From Bacillota bacterium (lineage in GTDB: Bacteria > Bacillota > Clostridia > Monoglobales > Firm-18), in the NCBI GenBank assembly GCA_023228885.1, contig JALOAJ010000033.1:1-25048 (forward strand): 25,048 nucleotides of DNA, in the 5' to 3' direction. The notes under the pieces were generated by a model. It saw nothing but the letters and a program-made list of their open reading frames with translations, was not told the DNA's origin and ran no database searches. The translations under genes and the position numbers were made by a program. This document shows, piece after piece, positions 7,405 through 14,418 of this stretch (positions are counted from its first letter, which is position 1; each line of letters begins with the position of its first letter).

Positions 7405-7472
7405 TAGTTTGGAAAAAACCTTTGGGTTTTTCCAAACTAACCTGCCTTCGGCGGAATTTATGCGCCGCCGAA
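7405..7472. repeat. Two strong palindromes downstream of the PfkB kinase gene
   Basis: TAGTTTGGAAAAA (7405-7417) is the exact reverse complement of 7427-7439, giving a 13-bp stem with a 9-base loop. TTCGGCGG (7447-7454) pairs exactly with CCGCCGAA (7465-7472). Neither is followed by a T run, so they are not classic terminators; they may protect mRNA ends or attenuate. Together with the pseudoknot element they fill most of the 232-base gap before gnd. No small gene is seen there. Confidence 0.6.
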
Positions 7473-7507
7473 ATTTTCCTCGCTTCGCTTGGAAACGGCG
7501 ATGCGCA

Positions 7508-7600
7508 AAGCACCATTCATACGCCTTATCTCGGCTCACGGTAGGGGTATAGGTGCAAGCTTTAATAAAATTTTGTGAGCCGGAAAGGCTAATGGTGCTT
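7508..7600 (+). promoter_or_regulatory. Pseudoknot RNA element A, upstream of gnd
   Basis: Stem 1 pairs CCTTATC (7524-7530) with GGTAGGG (7540-7546), extendable by ATAC/GTAT around a bulged G. Its loop holds GGCTCAC (7533-7539), which pairs with GTGAGCC (7575-7581) as stem 2. The two stems abut with no spacer and the crossing loop has two bases, good H-type pseudoknot geometry. GGAAAGG (7582-7588) follows stem 2 at once. An outer 10-bp helix joins AAGCACCATT (7508-7517) to AATGGTGCTT (7591-7600). A competing helix, GCCTT (7523-7527) with AAGGC (7585-7589), would break stem 1 and cover the ribosome-binding sequence. Function as a translational switch is inference. Confidence 0.6.
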
Positions 7601-7604
7601 AATT

Positions 7605-9056
7605 ATGAAAAAAGCAAATATCGGTTTGGTTGGTCTTGCCGTAATGGGCGAAAATTTAGTTTTGAATATGGAAAGCAAAGGCTTTACCGTTGCTGTGTTT
7701 AACCGCACCACCTCTAAGGTGGACGATTTTTTAAACGGCAGAGGCAGCGGTAAAAATATTATAGGCGCACATTCTCTAAAAGAACTTGTTGAAAAGCTTG
7801 AAAAACCGCGCAAGGTATTTTTAATGGTTAAGGCGGGCAAGCCGGTTGATGATTTTATTGATATGCTTATTCCGCTTTTGGAACAAGGCGACATAATTAT
7901 AGACGGCGGCAACTCGCATTTTCCGGACACGATACGGCGAACGGAATATGTGGAAAGCAAGGGCATGCTCTATGTCGGCACAGGCGTTTCGGGCGGTGAA
8001 GAAGGGGCGCTTTTAGGGCCTTCGTTAATGCCGGGCGGTTCGCCCAAGGCATGGGCGCATGTAAAAGATATATTCCAAGCTGTTGCGGCAAAGGTTGAAG
8101 ACGGCTCTCCTTGCTGTGACTGGGTGGGCGAAGGCGGCGCAGGTCACTTTGTAAAAATGGTTCATAACGGCATTGAATACGGCGATATGCAGTTGATTTG
8201 CGAGGCATACCACATAATGAAAGATGTTTTAGGTATGAGCGCCGACGAAATGCATGATGTGTTCAAAGAGTGGAACGAAAGTGAGCTTGACAGCTATTTA
8301 ATTGAAATAACAAGAGATATTCTTGCTTTTAAAGATGAGGACGGCACAAATATAGTTGATAAAATTCTTGATGCCGCCGGGCAAAAGGGCACCGGAAAAT
8401 GGACTGCCATTGCCGCATTGGACGAAGGAACACCGCTTACGCTTATCGGTGAAGCAGTTTTCGCACGCTGCTTGTCGGCGTTAAAAAGCGAGCGCGTTAT
8501 CGCCTCTGAAGTGTTGACAGGGCCAAAACCTTCTTTTAACGGCGATAAAAAAGAGTTTATCAATGACATTAAAGCCGCTCTTTATGCATCCAAAATTATA
8601 TCGTATGCGCAGGGGTACGCTTTAATGAGGGCTGCCGCAAAAACATACGGTTGGCATCTGAATTATGGCGGTATTGCACTAATGTGGCGCGGCGGGTGCA
8701 TTATACGCTCAATATTTCTTGGCAAAATCAAAGAAGCGTTTGACGAAAATTCGGAACTTGCAAACCTTATGTTAGCGCCGTTTTTCAAAGACGCATTGAC
8801 AAAACGCGACAGCGGGTGGAGGAATGTGTGTGCAACCGCAATTTTAAACGGAATTCCAACCCCGGCATTTTCGTCGGCGCTGGCATATTATGACGGATAC
8901 AGAAACGAACGCCTGCCCGCCAACTTATTGCAGGCGCAACGCGATTATTTCGGCGCGCACACATATGAGCGAATTGATAAGCCAAGGGGCGAGTTTTTCC
9001 ACACCAATTGGACGGGCAGAGGCGGCGAAACATCCGCAACTATATATACCGTATAG
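7605..9056 (+). CDS. gnd: 6-phosphogluconate dehydrogenase, decarboxylating
   Basis: The 483-residue cytosolic enzyme converts 6-phosphogluconate to ribulose 5-phosphate and CO2, reducing NADP+, in the oxidative pentose phosphate pathway. The N-terminal Rossmann motif is IGLVGLAVMGENLVLNM, followed by VFNRTTSK, whose Arg suits NADP+. Substrate binding is at GVSGGEEGALLGPSLMPGG (about 127-145). The catalytic pair sits in GHFVKMVHNGIEYGDMQ, with Lys184 as base and Glu191 as acid. The long C-terminal helical domain ends in FHTNWTGRGGETSATIYTV, the usual tail reaching into the partner's active site. Length is normal for the long form. ATG 7605 is preceded in frame by a stop at 7590, so no longer start exists. 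The ribosome binding site is weak or lies in the upstream pseudoknot element. The neighbouring kinase and epimerase genes suggest gluconate-type catabolism. Confidence 0.96.
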   Translation: MKKANIGLVGLAVMGENLVLNMESKGFTVAVFNRTTSKVDDFLNGRGSGKNIIGAHSLKELVEKLEKPRKVFLMVKAGKPVDDFIDMLIPLLEQGDIIIDGGNSHFPDTIRRTEYVESKGMLYVGTGVSGGEEGALLGPSLMPGGSPKAWAHVKDIFQAVAAKVEDGSPCCDWVGEGGAGHFVKMVHNGIEYGDMQLICEAYHIMKDVLGMSADEMHDVFKEWNESELDSYLIEITRDILAFKDEDGTNIVDKILDAAGQKGTGKWTAIAALDEGTPLTLIGEAVFARCLSALKSERVIASEVLTGPKPSFNGDKKEFINDIKAALYASKIISYAQGYALMRAAAKTYGWHLNYGGIALMWRGGCIIRSIFLGKIKEAFDENSELANLMLAPFFKDALTKRDSGWRNVCATAILNGIPTPAFSSALAYYDGYRNERLPANLLQAQRDYFGAHTYERIDKPRGEFFHTNWTGRGGETSATIYTV

Positions 9057-9063
9057 GGTTGAG

Positions 9064-9144
9064 GGTTATCAATATAGAGCGCTTGCTCTATCAGACCCAC
9101 GATAGAGCGCAAGCGTATTTTGTGGGTCGGAAAGGGTAATAACC
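9064..9144 (+). promoter_or_regulatory. Pseudoknot RNA element B, upstream of the larA-like gene
   Basis: Stem 1 pairs GCTCTATC (9085-9092) with GATAGAGC (9101-9108). One base later the loop holds GACCCAC (9094-9100), which pairs with GTGGGTC (9122-9128) as stem 2; the stems abut exactly. GGAAAGGG (9129-9136) follows, eight bases before ATG 9145, so it is the ribosome binding site. An outer helix pairs GGTTAT (9064-9069) with ATAACC (9139-9144). GCTCTAT can instead pair with ATAGAGC at 9074-9080, a mutually exclusive hairpin. The topology is the same as elements A and C, with different stem sequences. Confidence 0.6.
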
Positions 9145-10410
9145 ATGCTTATTTCACTAACTGCCGATACGCCGAAGGGAATATCGGACAACAAGCTGTT
9201 TGCCGCTTTGGCACAATCGCTTGAGGGCAGGCAGCTTAAAAAGGTGTTGCTTATTCCCCCCGATTTTACTCGGTTTCATTCGGGGGCGGGGAAAGTTACA
9301 AATGAATATTACAAGCTGTTAAAAGACAAGTGCCAAGTAGACATTTTGCCGGCGCTCGGCACCCATGTAAAGATGACGCCGGAGGAATGCGCCGAAATGT
9401 TTGGCGACATTCCGTATGAACTGTTTATAGAGCATAAATGGCGAACCGACATTGTTAAATTGGGGGAGGTTCCGGCAGATTTTGTTTCGGAGGTTTCGGA
9501 GGGCTTGGTAAATGAACCGATATCGGTTGAGGTTAACCGCCTTATTACGGATAAAAGCTATGACCTTATAATTTCAATCGGTCAGGTTGTCCCGCATGAA
9601 GTTGTGGGCATGGCAAATTACAGCAAAAACATATTTGTCGGCTGCGGCGGCAGTGATATGATAAACTCATCGCATATGTTGGGCGCTGTTTATGGAATGG
9701 AAAGGGTTATGGGGAAAGACCATTCGCCTGTTCGCAAGGTGTTCGACTATGCCCAAAAGCATTTTTTGGCAGACCTTCCGTTGATTTATGTGTTGACGGT
9801 AACGACGGCGCAGCAAAACGAAATTTTTATTCACGGGCTGTTTATCGGGAACGAGCGGTCCTTGTTTGAGCAAGGGGTGGCGTCCAGCCAACAAAAAAAT
9901 CTAACGTTTGTTGAAAAGCCGTTTGAAAAGGTTGTGGTGTTTCTTGATCCGAAAGAGTTTAAAAGCACATGGCTTGGCAACAAGGCAATTTACAGAACGC
10001 GCATGGCGATTGCCGACGATGGCGAGCTTATTATTCTTGCCCCGGGGGTAAACAAATTCGGGGAAGATTCGGAAAATGACAGGTTAATACGCAAATACGG
10101 CTATGTGGGCAGAATAAATGTTTTAAAACTGACGGAACAAAACGAAGATTTGAAAAATAATTTATCTGTTGCCGCACATTTGATTCACGGCTCATCGGAT
10201 GACCGATTTTCTATTACCTATTGCACAAAACATTTAACAGAAAGGGAAGTTACCGATGCGGCTTTTAGCTATATCCCTTATGATGAGGTTATAAAGCGAT
10301 ATAACCCAGCATTGCTCAAAGACGGGCACAACACCCTTCCCAACGGCGAGCGGATATATTATATATCAAATCCTGCGCTTGGCTTGTGGGTAAGCAAAGA
10401 AAAGTTTTAA
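9145..10410 (+). CDS. LarA-like nickel-pincer 2-hydroxyacid racemase/epimerase
   Basis: This 421-residue cytosolic protein belongs to the lactate racemase (LarA) family. All four residues that define the LarA active site have counterparts. His74 (LGTHVKMTPEE) and His151 (VVPHEVVG) match the two catalytic His. Lys161 (YSKNIFVG) matches the Lys that carries the nickel-pincer nucleotide, and His177 (MINSSH) matches the Ni ligand. The 151/161/177 spacing equals 174/184/200 in Lactobacillus LarA. PPDFTRFHS replaces the usual DxTRP phosphate-binding loop. LarA homologues are known to racemise or epimerise lactate, malate, hydroxyglutarate and D-gluconate. Next to gnd and a KDG-kinase-like enzyme, a sugar-acid 2-epimerase is more likely than lactate racemase, but that is inference. 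The cofactor-making larB, larC and larE genes are not in this window. A perfect terminator follows. Confidence 0.85.
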   Translation: MLISLTADTPKGISDNKLFAALAQSLEGRQLKKVLLIPPDFTRFHSGAGKVTNEYYKLLKDKCQVDILPALGTHVKMTPEECAEMFGDIPYELFIEHKWRTDIVKLGEVPADFVSEVSEGLVNEPISVEVNRLITDKSYDLIISIGQVVPHEVVGMANYSKNIFVGCGGSDMINSSHMLGAVYGMERVMGKDHSPVRKVFDYAQKHFLADLPLIYVLTVTTAQQNEIFIHGLFIGNERSLFEQGVASSQQKNLTFVEKPFEKVVVFLDPKEFKSTWLGNKAIYRTRMAIADDGELIILAPGVNKFGEDSENDRLIRKYGYVGRINVLKLTEQNEDLKNNLSVAAHLIHGSSDDRFSITYCTKHLTEREVTDAAFSYIPYDEVIKRYNPALLKDGHNTLPNGERIYYISNPALGLWVSKEKF

Positions 10411-10425
10411 ATTTTATACCGTTTC

Positions 10426-10462
10426 AAAATCAGGCGCAATTATTTTTGCGCCTGATTTTTTT
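10426..10462 (+). terminator. Rho-independent terminator of the sugar-acid cluster
   Basis: AAAATCAGGCGCAA (10426-10439) pairs without mismatch over 14 bp with 10446-10459, with a 6-base loop and a run of seven T ending at 10462. Confidence 0.95.
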
Positions 10463-10500
10463 GTGCCAATGATATATATAAACAAAGTTTTGCAAATGTG

Positions 10501-10529
10501 TTGACCTTAAAAATTTTATGTGGTAAAAT
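10501..10529 (+). promoter_or_regulatory. Promoter of the Lrp-type regulator and ABC transporter unit
   Basis: TTGACC (10501-10506) and TAAAAT (10524-10529) are separated by 17 bases, about 40 bases before ATG 10568. Confidence 0.75.
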
Positions 10530-10567
10530 ATCAACAATTACAAATATTATATTGTCGGTGAGGTTAT

Positions 10568-11035
10568 ATGCCAACTAATTTGGATCAAACAGATAAAAAA
10601 ATATTGCAACTGCTTGAGCAAGATTCATCCATTTCAAATTTAGAATTATCAAAGGCTGCGGGTCTTTCGCCTTCCGCGTGCCTCAGCCGCAAAAAAAACC
10701 TGCAAGAGAGCGGCGTAATTAAGCGCTTTACCGCCGTATTGGACGAAAAAAGATTGGGGCTTGAAGTTACGGCTTTTATTACGGTTAATTTATCGCCGTA
10801 TGATAAAAATACCATTGATAACTTTGTTAAAAAGGTGAATGAGGTTCCGTATATCTTGGAATGTTACACGCTTGCGGGCAGCAAGGATTATTTACTAAAG
10901 GCATTGGCTCCCAATATGGATGTTTACAAAGAAAAGGTTATAGGCGCTTTGGTGTTAATTCCCGGTATCGGCAAGATGGAAACAAGCATCGCGGTCGGCG
11001 CCGAAAAAATAAAATCCGTCACACCATTATTGTGA
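10568..11035 (+). CDS. Lrp/AsnC-family transcriptional regulator
   Basis: This 155-residue protein has normal family length. The N-terminal helix-turn-helix runs LDQTDKKILQLLEQDSSIS, then NLELSKAAGLSPSACLSRKKNLQESGVIKRFTAVLD. The C-terminal RAM (ligand-binding, oligomerising) domain starts near residue 65 with EVTAFITVNL, includes VPYILECYTLAGSKDYLLKALA and ends in the IPGIGKMETSIAV segment. Members sense amino acids and control amino-acid transport or metabolism. The gene opens the unit and lies 43 bases before the ABC lipoprotein gene, so it probably controls that transporter and itself, which would make an amino acid or related compound the likely substrate. The ribosome binding site is weak (GGTGAGG). 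Confidence 0.9.
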   Translation: MPTNLDQTDKKILQLLEQDSSISNLELSKAAGLSPSACLSRKKNLQESGVIKRFTAVLDEKRLGLEVTAFITVNLSPYDKNTIDNFVKKVNEVPYILECYTLAGSKDYLLKALAPNMDVYKEKVIGALVLIPGIGKMETSIAVGAEKIKSVTPLL

Positions 11036-11078
11036 TATTCGCCCGGGCGGCGCAAAAATAAAAGGAGGGGTTTTTATT

Positions 11079-12068
11079 ATGAAAAAAGCAATTAAAAGAG
11101 GAATAGTTTTTGCACTAATCTGCTGTATAGCGGTGGCATTTACTGCTTGCGGCGGGAAAAACGGCTCAGGGAACATCTTTAAAATAGGGGTTCTTCAATT
11201 GGCAACTCATGATGCTTTAGACGCCGCATATCAAGGCTTTGTTGACGGGCTGCAAGAGGCAGGTCTTAAAATGGATGTAGATTTTTCAATAGACTATCAA
11301 AATGCGCAAGGCGAAAAATCAAATTGTCAAACGATTGCCGCTAAGTTTGTAAATGACAAGGTAGACTTGGTTTTGGCTATCGCAACGCCTGCGGCGCAAG
11401 CTATGGCAAGCGAAACAAATAAAATTCCCATTTTGGTTACGGCGGTTACCGACCCGGCAGACTCAAAACTGGTGTTGTCAAACAGCAAATCCGGCACCAA
11501 TGTGGCGGGAACCTCAGATTTAACGCCTGTTAAAGACCAGTTGAAGCTGCTGAAGGAAATATTCCCGAAAGCCGAAAATGTTGCTGTTTTGTACAACTCG
11601 GGTGAGCCGAATTCCGTGTTTCAGATGAAACTTGCAAAAGAAGCGGCGCCGGATTTTGGGCTTACCGTTATAGACGCAAGCGTTTCGCAATCGTCCGAAA
11701 TTCAATCGGTTGTTGAATCGGTTGTTGGGAAGGCTGATGTGCTTTATGCGCCGACCGATAACATGGTTGCATCCGGCATGGCAACTGTTTCTTTAATTGC
11801 AAAAGAGGCGAAAATCCCTGTAATCGTTGGCGAAGAAGGGATGTTAAACAATGGAGGGCTTGCAACATACGGAATAAATTATTATGACCTTGGCAAGCTT
11901 ACAAGTACGCAAGCGGTTGAAGTTATCCGAAATGACGCTAAGGTTGCCGATATGCCTATTCTTTATCTTACCGATTTTGAGCTTTTAATAAACAAAAAGG
12001 TTGCCGACGACTTGAAGATTGAAATTCCCAAAAGCTTGCTCGACAAAGCAAAGCTTGTAGAGGAATAA
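11079..12068 (+). CDS. ABC transporter substrate-binding lipoprotein, TrpX/COG2984 type
   Basis: This 329-residue exported protein has a lipoprotein signal: positive MKKAIKRG, a hydrophobic stretch, then the lipobox FTAC with Cys near residue 24, so it is anchored outside the membrane. The mature part matches the ABC substrate-binding family of TrpX and COG2984: IGVLQLATHDALDAAYQGF, QGEKSNCQTIAAKFV, DLVLAIATPAAQAMA, ILVTAVTDP, the DLTPVKDQLKLLKEIFPKA segment, VLYNSGEPNS and YAPTDNMV. Characterised relatives bind tryptophan or other aromatic amino acids, and many are untested. AAAGGAGGGG gives an excellent ribosome binding site. The permease and ATPase genes follow in the same orientation, with a pseudoknot element in the 106-base gap that may reduce permease expression relative to this protein. 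Confidence 0.88.
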   Translation: MKKAIKRGIVFALICCIAVAFTACGGKNGSGNIFKIGVLQLATHDALDAAYQGFVDGLQEAGLKMDVDFSIDYQNAQGEKSNCQTIAAKFVNDKVDLVLAIATPAAQAMASETNKIPILVTAVTDPADSKLVLSNSKSGTNVAGTSDLTPVKDQLKLLKEIFPKAENVAVLYNSGEPNSVFQMKLAKEAAPDFGLTVIDASVSQSSEIQSVVESVVGKADVLYAPTDNMVASGMATVSLIAKEAKIPVIVGEEGMLNNGGLATYGINYYDLGKLTSTQAVEVIRNDAKVADMPILYLTDFELLINKKVADDLKIEIPKSLLDKAKLVEE

Positions 12069-12094
12069 GCGTTTTATTAAATTTTGACTTTTGT

Positions 12095-12160
12095 GCCTTA
12101 TCTTCGCTCCGCGGTAAGGATGCTTTTAAAAAACAGTTATATTATGCGGAGCGGGAAGGC
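12095..12160 (+). promoter_or_regulatory. Pseudoknot RNA element C, upstream of the ABC permease gene
   Basis: Stem 1 pairs CCTTATC (12096-12102) with GGTAAGG (12113-12119). Two bases into its loop, CGCTCCGC (12105-12112) pairs with GCGGAGCG (12146-12153) as stem 2; the stems abut. GGAAGG (12154-12159) follows immediately. As in element A, GCCTT (12095-12099) can instead pair with AAGGC (12156-12160), covering the ribosome-binding sequence. No outer helix is seen here. Confidence 0.55.
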
Positions 12161-12174
12161 TGGCGGTTACTGCT

Positions 12175-13092
12175 ATGGGAGGTTTATTGCTGTCTGTCCA
12201 AAGCGCTGCTTCGCAGGGGGTGCTTTGGGGAATAATGACATTAGGGGTGTTTATCACCTTTAGAATTTTAAATTATGCCGACTTAACGGTTGACGGCAGC
12301 TTTGCTTTGGGCGGTGCGGTAAGCGCCATTATTATTGCCGGAGGCAAAGAACCGCTGCTTAGCCTGTTTGTTGCACTTTTGGCAGGGCTTGCGGCGGGGG
12401 CGGTAACGGGCATTTTGAACACCAAGCTTAAAATTCCCGCCATTTTGTCGGGGATTTTGTCTATGATTGCACTTTATTCCATCAATTTAACGGTGATGGG
12501 TGGAAAAGCAAACATAGCAATGTTAGGGTTGGATACAATATTTGTTAAGGTGCAGTATTTGCTGCCGAGCAGCTTTAACAGGGCGGCGGAAAGTCTTTCG
12601 GTCGGTCTTGCTTTTGCTGTTGTGGTAATTACAATATTATATTGGTTTTTCGGCACGCAAATAGGCGAGTTGATTCGTGCAACCGGGAATAATGAATATA
12701 TGGTTCGCGCGCTCGGCGGCAACACCGACACGATGAAAATTCTTGGGCTTATGATAAGCAACGGGCTTGTGGCGTTATCGGGCGGGCTTGTGGCGCAAAG
12801 TCAAGGGTACGCCGATGTGGGCATGGGCTCGGGCGCTATTGTAATTGGCTTGGCGTCGGTCATTATCGGCGAGGTTATTTTTGGCGACCGATTTAATTTT
12901 TATTATAAAATGGCATCCGTTGTGGCAGGCTCGGTTATTTATCGCGTGATTATTGCGATTGTGCTGCGCATGGGGCTAAAATCAACCGATTTAAAGCTGT
13001 TTACAGCCATCATTGTGGCTGTTGCGCTGGCAATTCCGGTTATTAAAAAGCCGTTTATAAAACCCAAAATTGCGGAAAGGAAAGCAAGGTAA
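12175..13092 (+). CDS. ABC transporter permease, TrpY/COG4120 type
   Basis: This 305-residue integral membrane protein of the branched-chain-type permease family has eight or nine hydrophobic segments. Family features include QGVLWGIMTLGVFITFRILN with YADLTVDGSFALGGAV just after it, the Gly-rich LSGGLVAQSQGYADVGMGSGAIVIGLASVIIGEVIFG coupling region, and a basic cytoplasmic tail KKPFIKPKIAERKAR. It forms the membrane channel for the upstream lipoprotein and downstream ATPase. ATG 12175 is 15 bases from GGAAGG in the pseudoknot element, which is long. A TTG at 12187, four bases after an internal GGGAGG, is a credible alternative start. The ATPase gene begins four bases after the stop. Confidence 0.88.
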   Translation: MGGLLLSVQSAASQGVLWGIMTLGVFITFRILNYADLTVDGSFALGGAVSAIIIAGGKEPLLSLFVALLAGLAAGAVTGILNTKLKIPAILSGILSMIALYSINLTVMGGKANIAMLGLDTIFVKVQYLLPSSFNRAAESLSVGLAFAVVVITILYWFFGTQIGELIRATGNNEYMVRALGGNTDTMKILGLMISNGLVALSGGLVAQSQGYADVGMGSGAIVIGLASVIIGEVIFGDRFNFYYKMASVVAGSVIYRVIIAIVLRMGLKSTDLKLFTAIIVAVALAIPVIKKPFIKPKIAERKAR

Positions 13093-13096
13093 AGCT

Positions 13097-13876
13097 ATGC
13101 TAAAAATTTGCAACTTAACCAAAGTGTTTAACATTGGAACAATTAACGAAAATATTGTGCTTTCCGATTTTAATTTGCATGTTAAAGAAAACGAATTTGT
13201 AACGGTAATCGGCGGCAACGGCTCGGGTAAAACAACATTGCTCAATATGATTGCAGGGGTTTACATGCCGGAGGCGGGGCAAATTGTGTTAAACGGGAAG
13301 GACATAACAAAAATGCCGGAATATAAACGCTCTGCCCTTTTGGGCAGGGTTTTTCAAGACCCGATGAAAGGTACGGCATCAAGCATGGAGATTATCGAAA
13401 ACCTTGCAATTGCCAATCGTCGCGGAATGAGCAGAGGGCTTGGCTGGGGCGTGAAAAAAACCGAAAAAGCTCGCTTTGGCGAATATTTAAAGCTGTTGGA
13501 CTTAGGCTTGGAAGCACGCCTTCATGTTAAGACGGGGCTTCTTTCGGGCGGTCAGCGGCAAGCGCTTACCTTGCTTATGGCAACCCTTCAAAAGCCAAAA
13601 CTGTTGTTGCTTGACGAGCACACCGCCGCGCTTGACCCTAAAACCGCCGCAAAGGTGCTGAATTTGACAAACGAGTTGGTTACTGATAATAATTTAACCA
13701 CCATTATGATTACCCATAATATGAAAGATGCAATTCGATTGGGCAATCGGCTGATTATGATGCATGAAGGCAAAATTGTGTTTGATGTGACCGGCGAAGA
13801 AAAGAAAAACTTAAAGGTTACCGACCTTTTAAGTCGGTTTGAGGGAATAAGCGACAGAATGTTGCTTTCAAACTGA
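13097..13876 (+). CDS. ABC transporter ATP-binding protein, TrpZ/COG1101 type
   Basis: This 259-residue ATPase energises the transporter. It shows Walker A GGNGSGKTTLLNMIAG, Q-loop VFQDPMKG, signature LSGGQRQALTLLMA, Walker B LLLLDEHTAALDP with catalytic Glu, and H-loop MITHNMKDA. HTAALDP instead of the more common PTxxLDP is typical of this transporter group. I chose ATG 13097, since AAGG lies eight bases upstream and the gene then starts four bases after the permease stop; a TTG at 13070 would add nine residues inside the permease gene. No terminator is visible in the 42 bases before the FHA gene, so read-through is possible. Confidence 0.92.
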   Translation: MLKICNLTKVFNIGTINENIVLSDFNLHVKENEFVTVIGGNGSGKTTLLNMIAGVYMPEAGQIVLNGKDITKMPEYKRSALLGRVFQDPMKGTASSMEIIENLAIANRRGMSRGLGWGVKKTEKARFGEYLKLLDLGLEARLHVKTGLLSGGQRQALTLLMATLQKPKLLLLDEHTAALDPKTAAKVLNLTNELVTDNNLTTIMITHNMKDAIRLGNRLIMMHEGKIVFDVTGEEKKNLKVTDLLSRFEGISDRMLLSN

Positions 13877-13918
13877 CAAACTGTTTTTGGAGGCGTATTT
13901 TTTAAAGGGGTGCATTAA

Positions 13919-14371
13919 GTGCCGCGAATTTATGTTTTTTTATCTTCTTTTTTTAAATATGTGTTCATTGCAATAATCTATCTGTTCATCTTCGGAATAA
14001 TGAAGATGATTTATCTTGACATCAGAAAAACAGATTTGCCTCGACCTAAAGGCATCCCGAAAGGCATGCCGTATCTTCAGCTTATAACAGATGCAAACAC
14101 CCTTTATTTTGAGGTGTCAAAGGCGTATCCGCTTGACGGCGAAAAAATTATTATCGGCAGGGGCGTATCGTGCGACATAACGGTTGATGATTTATATTTG
14201 TCGGCACGCCATGTAAAGCTTTGGTATGCTGATAATGAATGGTATATAGTTGATTTGGAAAGCACAAACGGAACCTACATAAACGGAACTAAGATGGATA
14301 AAGAACCGCTTATTTTAGACAGCGGCGACAAAATCAGAATAGGGCAGCTTGAATTTTTGGTTGTAATTTAG
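13919..14371 (+). CDS. Membrane-anchored FHA-domain protein
   Basis: The 150-residue protein has one N-terminal membrane segment (VFLSSFFKYVFIAIIYLFIF), a short linker, then a complete forkhead-associated domain. The phosphothreonine-binding motifs are GRGVSCDI, LSARHVKL and STNGTYINGTKM, with GDKIRIGQLEFLVV closing it. FHA domains bind phosphothreonine peptides. Being next to FtsW/RodA and PBP genes, as in the actinobacterial fha-rodA-pbpA arrangement, points to cell-wall synthesis control by a Ser/Thr kinase; no kinase or phosphatase gene is in this window. The GTG start at 13919 has AAAGGGG eight bases upstream. Confidence 0.88.
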   Translation: MPRIYVFLSSFFKYVFIAIIYLFIFGIMKMIYLDIRKTDLPRPKGIPKGMPYLQLITDANTLYFEVSKAYPLDGEKIIIGRGVSCDITVDDLYLSARHVKLWYADNEWYIVDLESTNGTYINGTKMDKEPLILDSGDKIRIGQLEFLVVI

Positions 14372-14418
14372 GAGAAAGGCTTTCGGGCGCGAAAATTTAG
14401 CGAGGGGATTGAGCTGAA

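Noticed and set aside
7405..7439. Rho-independent terminator after the PfkB kinase gene
   Set aside because: The stem is strong, but the following bases (ACCTGCC) contain no T run.
7524..7589. CTTATC in elements A and C as the start of a SAM-I (S-box) riboswitch
   Set aside because: The S-box core that should follow (GGAGGGA, then the GAUGAAACC and GGCAACC type segments) is absent, and the downstream genes are not methionine-related.
7508..7600. Element A as a MITE-like insertion with 10-base terminal inverted repeats
   Set aside because: The other two elements have different or no outer arms and no target duplications are seen; shared RNA topology explains all three better. A repeat origin is not excluded.
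9145..10410. Calling the enzyme lactate racemase outright
   Set aside because: Active-site residues fit the family, but the substrate loop differs from the usual DxTRP and the neighbours concern sugar acids.
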